NCBI RefSeq assembly: GCF_032062135.1
Contig: NC_092858.1
Location: 164,692,048-164,756,047 of the forward strand
DNA: 64,000 nucleotides
Direction: 5' to 3'
From: Pyxicephalus adspersus
Taxonomy: Eukaryota > Chordata > Amphibia > Anura > Pyxicephalidae
Below, in pieces: positions 35,402 through 46,090 of this stretch; the first letter of the stretch is position 1; every line of letters starts with the position of its first letter. The notes under the pieces are model-generated. The model saw nothing but the letters and a program-made list of their open reading frames with translations. It had not been told where the DNA came from and did not search any database. Position numbers and translations under genes: made by a program.

Positions 35402-38400
35402 GTCAGTGTTTTCATGTTATATATATTATATAAAATGCTTTGCCTTCCAAAAACTTGTTTGATATCACTCTTTACAAAAAATTTAAAAAACCTCCATTTA
35501 CCAAATAACATTGCTTTAAGAGTTTAGAGTATAGAGTTAAACCAGTTCCAATGCCCAACAAAGAATCGATGTTAGGCAGTTTTATTGTATTCTAGATTTA
35601 TTGTATTCTATTTAGACAATTGGGCCGATTTACTTAAGGAATTTTGGCTGTTCACTTACCAAGGTGATTTATCACCTTGCCAGTGATAATTCACTTATAT
35701 TAGTGATAGTCCACTTTGCAAAGAATACCCAATCTTGTTTTTTTTTACTTTCCTTTTATCTGATGGTTGAAGTCAGCAGATATTAGTTTCATTTCAATTT
35801 AAAATTCTCCTTTAGTACAGCTTTTCTCAACATTTCAACATACCATATATTATTTCATAATAACTTTCTAGTCTTTAAGGATTCCCTGGTATTACTATAA
35901 CCACAGCTCACATTGCATTAGTATGGTGATCAGTGGGAAGAATGTCTCTTACATTGCTGGCCAGTGGGAAGAATGTCACCCTTACTGATAGCCAGAAAGA
36001 TCATTTGTGTCACTTAAACTGACCTGAGGGGCACAAACTGCTCATTGCTCAAAAATCCCTTAGCAATCACTGGAGGAAACCTGAGGAAGAATGTAGAAGA
36101 GAATGGTCCTCAGAAAAGCTTAGAGGGTTTCATGGCCCAACAGATTACTTATGGTATCTGTGATCCAGTCTACTGTCTTTCTATACTCTGGAACTGATCC
36201 ACCTACCACTATGGGTTTGTGATGAGTTGGCATCCCTGTCTTTTGTCAATGGTAACACAGAAACCCAAAGGGGGGATACCAGTGGGGTGATGGAGCAAAG
36301 GAGTTGAAGGCTAAGAGCCGGGAAATCCAGATATTGGAAGTAGCAATCCAGAACACTGACAACTTGTTTGAAAAGATTCAGTTACTGGCCTAGAACTGGA
36401 GTATGAACTTCTCCTTTATCAGTAACAGCAAATTGATGTTTCTGCTTACTTACCTTTGTTTGCATAAACAATTTACTTCTGATCATATAATTATTCTTTA
36501 CCCACTTTGATAAGGGAACACTAACCAGAAGTTTTCATATCCCCCTATTTAATGTACAGCGCTGTGTAATATGTTGGCGCTATATAAATCCTAATTATTA
36601 ATAATAATAATCACCTGATAATTGGATTCTACTCTCTCTTGCATCTGATCGCTCTCCATTTAGATTTGCTGCTGTCTGGGCAGATAAACACATCATAAAA
36701 TGTTTTGTTTTTTTCCATATCGGCAGCTGAAGGAATTCTTCAACCACCAAGGAATCTCAGTTTTACTTCAGAAAATTTTAAGCATACTTTAACATGGGAA
36801 GAACCGAATACTGAATCTGCCATCTTCTATAATGTGGAATATCGAGAAAACAAGTATGTATGGTATTTAATTTGAAGAGATGGATGGAAAGATAGATACT
36901 CAGTACATAGGAAGTTATCTAATCCTCTGATTTCCCCTCTAGTAGTGGCACATTTCAGCCTGTTACCAGTTGTTCCAATATTACAAATCGCTATTGTGAC
37001 CTGACCAAAGAGTTCAGTGAATTCTTTAAAAATTACGAGGCACATGTGGAGAGCTTCACATCTACGAACCGATCGGGTCCTTCACCTCCATCGCCCATCT
37101 TTACACCTATAGAACACAGTAAGTTTTCATGGAAAGTATTTTTACTTGTGTGAAAGAAGGCCCATATATCTGTTTTGGGTCTGATAAAAGAGTCAGTTTG
37201 TTTATGTTTTTACCGAAAAAGAAATGTACAAACATCAGAAAAGGTTTTTATTGAAAACTCCATATGTTAGCACAATGGAAATTCACTAGTTGTGTATGTT
37301 AGTTATCAAGAACTACAGTATGTTAAAAAAAGAGTATCATGGTTTTGGTTGATTTATTTTTTTCTGTTTAATATTACATTATTTCTTGTTATTCTATTTT
37401 CAACGCGTTTCACAATAAAGATTCCTCAGGGTATATAGGAGATTTGAATTTCAGACCACTTAAGATTTTAACAGAAGGAGTTACAGGTAGTCCCCGGGTT
37501 ACATACAAGATAGGGACTGTAGGTTTGTTCTTAAGTTGAGTTTGTATGTAATTGGAACAGGTACATTATTTTAATAAATGCATTTAAGACAGATGTTTAT
37601 CTCAACATATTATTAGGCAGCGTGGTATCGGTTACTTTATAAAATCCTCACTGTGAGTAAATCACAAACAAAGCAAAAAAAACAAACTTTATGGAGCCTA
37701 GACATTCATTACTTTCTGGAGCAAGCTGTGCTTTAATTTGCAGAGTTTGTCTTGGTAAATAAAGAGTTGCAATATGTTACAGATCAGCTCAGTCCTTAAC
37801 ATCACCCACAACCTCAGCTGTGTTTAGCAAAAAAATTGTTCTGCAAGTCATGCAAACATTCCCCTCACCTCCATCCAGCCTCCGTTCAGCACACCAACAA
37901 GCAGGTAATTCCCCATCCGTATCTAGGAGTTGTCCGTATGTCAAATGTCCTTAACTCAGGGACTACCTGTAGATGCTCTCAAAGATGTTGTTGGTTTTCC
38001 TTTTTTCGTAGGCAGCCATTCCAGTGGTCCCATGGGGAGGTTTAACCCCCCTGGCGGTAATCCCTAGTGTGATTTGGGGTGGAAAAATCTTGCACAAAGC
38101 AGTAACCCTGAGTCACACCTGAGGTAACTTTAGAAGTCCCCCTAATAAAAGTAACATAATAAAACACATAATAAAAGTATAAATACATATTGTAGTACAC
38201 CAAGCATCAATGCCCAGTGCCCTGATTTACATTTTGCCCACTATTAGCCCTGACCTTGATCTGACTTTTTGATGGCTTATAAATCACTTCCTGAATGTAT
38301 CATTTCATCACTTTGTCTTTGACCTTGATTGTTCCTGACTGATTGCTGGAGACCACATGGCATCCAAAAGGCATCTCGTCGGTGCAAGCGCTGTTTTGGA

Positions 38401-41400
38401 GGAATTTGAAAGCAGTGATAGTGATTTGGAGTTCCTTGTGGAATCGAGTGATAGTGATTCACCAGGAAATTTGTCATCAGACAGCGAACTGAGCAAAGAT
38501 TCTGGACCTGAGGTCAGTGCTGTGCGTACATGGTGCAGCATTGACTTTGATGCGGACCAGGCAGCACCACCAAGATTTCCATTCACCGGTGCACCTAGGA
38601 TAAAAATTGAGGCTGAATGTGACAACCCCCTGGCATACCTGAAGCTGTTTTTAACCGACAAAGGTATCAAAAAATTTGTTGAGGAGACAAACAGGTAAGC
38701 TGCTCTTGTGCTTGCTAACTTTTTGAAATTGTTTGCTAATTTTTTTCTTATGCAAATGTGTGTATGCTGCTCTGTGTCTGCTAACTTGTTAAAACTTTTT
38801 TAATTTTTTTTGCTAATTTTTCTTTTTTGCAAACGTGTGCTGCTTTGTGTTTGCTAACTTTTTACATTTTTTTTTTATGCCACCATTTATGCTGCTCTGT
38901 GTTTGCTAACATTTTACTTGCAACCTTCACACTATAAAAGAACATATCCTAAAATACCTTTTTTATTTTGTTTTATGCAGGTACGCCAGGCAACAACAAG
39001 GTACTCCACACCTGAGGTTTGCAAGAAGCAGAAAGTGGGAACCTGTGACCAAGGATGACATTTGGCTGTTTTGGGGCTTGGTGATCCTGCAGGGAGTTGT
39101 GAGCAAACCCGTGCAGAAGTGGTACTGGTCCAAGAACAAAATGATTGCCACTTCACTCTTTGGCGCTGTCATGCCAGAATACTTTTCCCTCATCATGAAG
39201 TACCTGTACTTCGCAAACAATGAAGAATTTGATGAGACTACCCATCCTGCACCAAAATGTCTCAGATGACACTACAAAATTTCCAGCACACATGTGCCAG
39301 AAAGAGATGTCAGCATTGACGAAAGTCTAATTTCTTACAAGGAGAGGCTCAGCTGGGTGCAGTACATTGCGTCAAAGAGGGCACGATTTTGCGTGAAAAC
39401 GTATATGCTGTGCGAATCCTCATCTGGTTACATATGGAATATGGTACTGTACACTGTTCAACCCCAGATATGGATTGGCAACATCTTCAGTGCTAACCCT
39501 CATTGAGTCATTGCTAAGTCAGGGCTATTGTGTCACAACTGACAATTTCTACACCTCTCCTGAGCTTTATGAGTACCTTCTGCGACACAGAACAAATGCC
39601 TACGGAACTGTTAGGGCTAACCGGCGCAACCTGTCATCACTGTTTGCAAAAGGGAAGCTGAAGACAGGAGAAATTGTTGCCTGGCAGAAAGGAAAGATGA
39701 TGGCCCTGAGATGGCGTGACAAGAAAGATGTGTGCCTGATCAGTACTGTCCATGATGCCTCCACCGTTCTGGTACACACAAAACGTGGGAAAGAAGTGAT
39801 GAAGCCACAGGTGGAGATTGACTACAACAACACCATGGGAGGTGTGGACAGAGCTGTCCAAGCCATGACATTCTACCCAGCGATGAGGAAACAGCAAATG
39901 AAGTACTACAAAAAGATTTTCAGGCATCTTGTTGAGCATTGCCTATGGAATGCCTACGTTCTGTACAAAAAAAATAGTCAGAGGCCTGTGAATCATTCAG
40001 ACTTCATTTTGCAAGTTTCCAAATCCATAGTCAAGAACCACCAAACACCATCAGTGGCTATGAATAGACCTGGACTCCGTGCTTCCACCGTTGTCAACCC
40101 AGAACGCCTGACCGGTTGTCACTTCACTGAATACATCCCACCAACCCTGAAAAACCTACAAGAATGTGCGTGGTTTGCTGCTCAAAGACCGATGACAGAG
40201 GAAGGAAGAAACACAAAGAAACCAGGTTCTACTGTCCTGACTGTGATGTTGGGCTTTGTGCAGCACCCTGCTTCAAAATCTACTACACCCGGGATGTCTA
40301 CTAATTTATATTATTATTTATCAATAATATTGCACCCTTGTTTGGAAAATTTCAGTGAGAAATTTTTGATAAATTACATTGCTTTGGTCTATTATTTTAT
40401 TATTTTTTATAATTATGATTTAAAAGTATGTATTATATTATAATCTATGATTATAATATAATAAATAAATATAATTATTATACCCGGGAGTTAATCCTAG
40501 GTTATACAGGCCCACAATATAAACAAAAAATTCTATGCAAATAAAATAGGATCACTTTTTGCTGACAGAAAAAACTGACAGAATTAGAACGCTAGGGGGG
40601 TTAAGGTCAAAAGGTAACCTGGATCCACAAAAATGGAATAGTGAGTCAGGTCTGTGAATGTCAATAGACAAAACATTGGGTAGGGGAAGATGTTACCAGG
40701 TTCCTCAATTGTATGCAGGGTATGCAGAGTATGTAGGCATTTTTACATGTGTAATTGGTAAGGGTGTAAATGGGTAAACTTGTACTTTGTATTTTATTAT
40801 GCCAAGCTGATTTGAAAGGTAGCAATCTCAGTGTTGTAATAAGAAAGACTGCAATATCTGCATTACAGGTTAGAGAGCATTAGAGAGTAAAAACATGTTA
40901 ACACTTTGAACATTGGAGAAATCATTTCTTTTTCAAGGCAGTAGCCACAGCAGCAGTTCCCATGCGTTTTTTTACATTCAGACATTTGAATTAAAACCAC
41001 TTTCTACCAGTTTCGTCTTTACCACTTAAAAACGCTTGCAAAAGTAGCTAAAAGCACTTTTAATTCTATATAGAAAAAAGTGAAAACAGCTGGAAGGCAC
41101 TCAAACAAGCACTTCATATACTAAGTAGGCCCAGGTACATATTTTTTTAATGCCTGGTCACCCCCCATGCAACCTTGAAAGATCATGGTAGCAGTTGTGT
41201 TTATTTTTGGTTTATATTATATAATTTCATACATGATACCAGTCTCACCAGTCCTGAGGAAGCTTTTGTTGCAAAACATTCTGTAAGATTGGATGTACAA
41301 TTAATGTTGTGTTTATAGTAGAAATATATAATTCATTAAATAAAATCTGCTTTGTTTAAATAAAACTGTATGATTTACCTTATAACGTAAAGCCATTAAA

Positions 41401-44400
41401 GTCCTAGAAAGTGATTCATTGTGGTTTATGCTTATACTTGCGTTTTCAAACACCTGAAAAAGACTAGCGATTATTGTCTGTTTTTTACAACTAGTCTGCA
41501 CATCCCCTAACCCCAAAAAATGAAAATTCTATTATGAATAATGCATGCAATTTGTTTTCATATTTGACCTTTTGGGGAAAGCAGCAACCCAATGACATTT
41601 TTAGAGGAACTCTATAGCCCTCTTTTGTTGCCATATTGCAGTAAAGTGAGTTTAAATTGTTTCAGTTTTGGAGATGAAGAGCACCTACAAACTGAAACAG
41701 AAATTTACAACAGGTTTGTGTCTGGTCATGTAAATTTGATGAAAGTGTATGTAATCCCATAGGACTCCTATAAAAGCTTAAAAAGACTTGAATTAATGTC
41801 GCTTGCAAACACTTTAATACAATCGTGTGGTTGCAAGCACTTTTGATTTCTATATGTCATTTCTTCTTTTATTCAGCTGTGGTGGGTCCTCCGATTGTAG
41901 ACGTTGTGCCGGCAGAAAGCGGAATTAACGTCACTATTGGTCTACCTGTATCTTATTTATGGAACAAAAAGACACAGAGCTTCGACCCTATCCTGATGGC
42001 CTTTCCCAGCATAGATTATAACATTTACCTAGAACCCTCTGCAAAGGTAACAAGTTTATTATCTTTACTGTACAGATATGAAATGTCAATAGTTATTGAT
42101 GGGCTCCCATATTTAAATTTAAATACAATCTTCTTTATTTAAAATTAGTTAAAAAAAAAACAGTACATCTCTTCAATACATGCATGCAATACAACATTTT
42201 CCATGTTTTCTTTTTCATGGACATTAAAGTATTTGAATAGTCCTAACAAGCAGTATAAGAAGCCCCAATTACCACTCTAGCTGTATGTATGATGAATGAA
42301 TTCATTCTCAAACATGTAAACAAAAACTCTATAGGCTCCATTTATAAAAAAGGAAATTTGGCATTGGTGGGAATCAACTACTGCCCTTGAAACATGTGGA
42401 CCTGGAGAATTCCCATGAGGGAATGTTTAAGGGAATGTCTGATCTAATCCCTGTTTTATAAATAGAGCCCTATCGGTCTGAGGTGTTGTGGTGCATTGCA
42501 TCTCATGCCGTTGATAAGGTGTGTTGGGGTGCCATTAAGAATTAAGAGGGGTGAGTGTTGTAGCTTTGCATGTTCAGAATTATCTTCTGTCTAACTATAT
42601 TTTAGTAATTTACTTTAGGTATGCAAGCTTTAGGATTTATGTCCAGATAAGCATTATTAACCATACATTATTCTAAATCACACAGGTCCCTATCTTTATA
42701 GAAGCTGTCCATCAGGAAAATATTACTATACCCATCCCATCATTATCTCCCAGTACAACCTATTGTGTAACTGTGATCATGGATTCAGAAAACATGGAAC
42801 AATCCATTCCGTCTCCCAAAAAATGCACCATCACAAAAGGACCTCAGGAGAAAGGTAATGATGGCATTGTTTCACTTATGACAATGGGGTGATAGTAGTG
42901 ATGTGCTATCTGGGAGGAGTTTCTGGAGTGCAAGATTGGATGAATGGTAGTTGTTCAAATGAAATGGTTCAACTTTGTCTTTAATCTCTGTTCTGCATTT
43001 CCATTTTTTTTTTAAAAATTATTAATCAATTATTTTTTTAAAAATAAACAGTTTTACAAAATATGCATTTACCATGAGATTGACAGTAGTAAGCAATCAA
43101 ATGTTTTGAAATACCACAATTTCCTTCAGGGAGGGTTCCTGGAGGAATTATGGAAAGGTATCCATATTAAGCCGGAAATAGTTTGGTTGAAATATTTAAA
43201 AAGATGGACTTTAGTGATAACATTTAATGTTTCAATGAAACTCTCCCAAGTTTCAAAAAATGTGAGGGTTTTAGATTCTTTCGTTTAGGACCACGGGATT
43301 AGCGAATACCGTGTCCTCCTATCATACCAAATATAGCCCAGGAAGGTGTAAAAGGAAGGAAATTAACCAGGTGTCTTTGGATATATATCGAGCAACCTGT
43401 CTCCAAAAATGTTTAATTATGAGGGAAATCCCAGAGGTTATGAAAAAGATCAGCTTGGGGTGCACCACATTTAAGACAATTGTTTGGCTCTGTTAGACCC
43501 ATATGTTACACTCAGGATGGAGAGATATATGCTCGGTGAAAAAATTTTAAATTTAAATTTAAAAAAACATTTCACGATATTGAACCGAAGGCACTGCTTT
43601 ACAATACACTCGCAGCAGTTGTGACAAAGCCAATGCAAATCTGGGAAATGTTGCTGCCAACCCACAAGACTTGTTGTTTACATTTCATAATCAATAATTT
43701 CTGCAAGTAATTTGTAGAATTTAGATATTACTTTAGTAGGGGACGGGGCAGAAGCCTTGTATCCAGAGGGTTGTGCCAGTATGTGGCCAAGAGCGTGAGC
43801 AACTGTGGAACTATATTCATGTGACTGGAAGAGAGCAAACAAGTTACATCTAGTTCTAGGGAATTCCAATTGCAATTCATGAAGGGAATAGAGTTGACGT
43901 GTTTTAGGGTTTAAAAGGGATCTTACTGAGAATATGGCCGCAGCAGCTCATTCCCTTGACACCGGAGAAGTGAATCCGGGAGTAAAATCAGGATTCCCAG
44001 TCTAGGGGAGAAACAGGGAAGTATGGGCGTTAAGCAGTGTCCTACTACGAAGAGTATGCCAAAGACGCCATTGTGAAAAAAGCAGTGGGTTACATTCAAC
44101 GTGATCTAGTATTACCTTCTTATGGAAGTGCAACAAAACAATGAAGTGAAGAGGGGAGCACAGGGTAAAATCAAAAGCAAAATTTGTATAAAAAGAGGTG
44201 CCTTGAAGCCAATCTTTGAGAAAATGTAGCATTCCTCATTGTGTAACTCAATGTTGGGCAAATTAAGGCCCCCATTTGATGTAGCCTGGTGTACTATGGT
44301 ATTTTCCAGTGCTTACTACCCCAGATGAACTGCCGGAATAATCCATTAATATACTGAGTTTGTTTAAATGTAAGAAACATTGAGAGAGCCTGTAGCAGAA

Positions 44401-46036
44401 ATAATAATTTAGGAAATGTCACCATTTTGATCAAAGATACACGGCCCATAAAAGAAAGGAGAAGGGATGACCATGATTTGAAAAAGGCCTGCATACCGGT
44501 TAAGGCAGGTGAAAAATTTAGGTCATAAAGAAGGAAATAAATTGAGGGAATCCGAACCCCTAGGTATCTGAAATTCATCTTAGCCAAAATTGAATGGGAA
44601 CCGCTTATACCAGGTAGGTTTGTGTTTAGGGTACAAATATAGGGCCACTGATTTATTTAAATTAAATTAACTGAATATCCTGACAGAGGACAAAACTGGG
44701 ACAAAGGGTTCATTATAAAGGGTAGAGAGGAAATTGGATTTGAAATAAAAAGGAGAACAACATTAGCAAAAGCTGTGAGTTTAACCTTGGTGTTACCAAA
44801 AGTGATTCCTTCAAATTGTGGATTGAAGATAAGAAGACGTATAAGAGGGTCAAGGGCAATATTAAAAAGGACTGGGGATAAGGGACGTTTGGATTTCCAT
44901 TTTAGCTTGGATATGGCCTAGTACCTACAGGCAAATTATTAATAACAATCCAATCATTGATTTGATAAAATGATTGGATTAGATGTAATTTTTTAGGTAA
45001 GTGATGCAATGAGGGTCAGATATTGATCAGAAGTCCTGCCATGAACATGTCGTGAGATATCCAGTTAGTTGTAGTTGTTGTGACATGACATGACCCAACC
45101 CAATTCTTACCTCTGTAACTATACTTTTCATATCATCATATTGTCCAGGATAGATCCATTCCAGGTTTGCTGGATCGCCCAGCTTCCATGATGAAAGTGT
45201 ATCTTCTCCAGCCTTGGAGAGCTTTAATAAATCAGGCCCAATGAGGAAAACAAACAAATCTTAGGAAGAGAAGTCTGTATTGGTCTCCATCATGATCAGT
45301 GATGAACCTAAGTCTCAATTTACGCAAGGAGTCTTAATTTTACCCATTTTGTACTAAGCTGAAAATAGCTGTAACTTAGAAAATAAAGATCCTTACACCA
45401 TTATATTAGTATAATAGCAAGGCCAGTTTTTGGACACCAGAACCTTCAATTGAACTGTCCAATAAAAAACAGATATATAATAGTAGGTGATTGAAAGATG
45501 ATAGATAGAGGGAGGTCCCATCACTCACCTAGACCAAATCTAGAAGTATGAACCCCTAAGGCACAAAAGGTTATCTACACCCCAGCCCACCATTGGTCAT
45601 ACAAGTTGCAATATATAACTTTTCATTCTGATATGGAGATTGTGTAGTATTATATTGTCTTTTAAAACTATAATGTGATTATGACAAATGGCAATGTTTT
45701 TGGTTAATATTTACAATAAAATAAAAACTTTTAACATATGATGTTGGCATCCATCCTAAAACTCCTATACAAAGTGCCTATTAAGAATAATACTTGTAAT
45801 TTCTCATTTTGTGACATTATTAGATAAATGCTTTTTTTTTTTTTTTAGCTGATAAAATGTATTGGATCGGTGCTGCAGTAATTCTTTTAATTTTTTTGGT
45901 ACTGCTTCTAATCCTCCTTGATCAAGCGGGATATATCAGCAGGAAAAAGATTTTCCCCCCGAGGGTTTTGGTAAGAGAACTTTGTATGAATATTTGTCAG
46001 AAATTGGAGAAAACTTCACTGCAAGTTAGAGAAATT

Positions 46037-46090
<54 letters not shown>

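Larger units (their letters stand above)
38046..40600 (+). mobile_element. piggyBac transposon, near full length but dead
   Basis: TTAA target duplications at 38042-38045 and 40601-40604. Termini CCCCCCTGGCGG and CGCTAGGGGGG form the inverted repeat. It contains a broken two-exon transposase (38357-40304). It is inserted in intron 3 of gene B, same strand. It is related to the MITE at 4005-4593. Confidence 0.92.
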
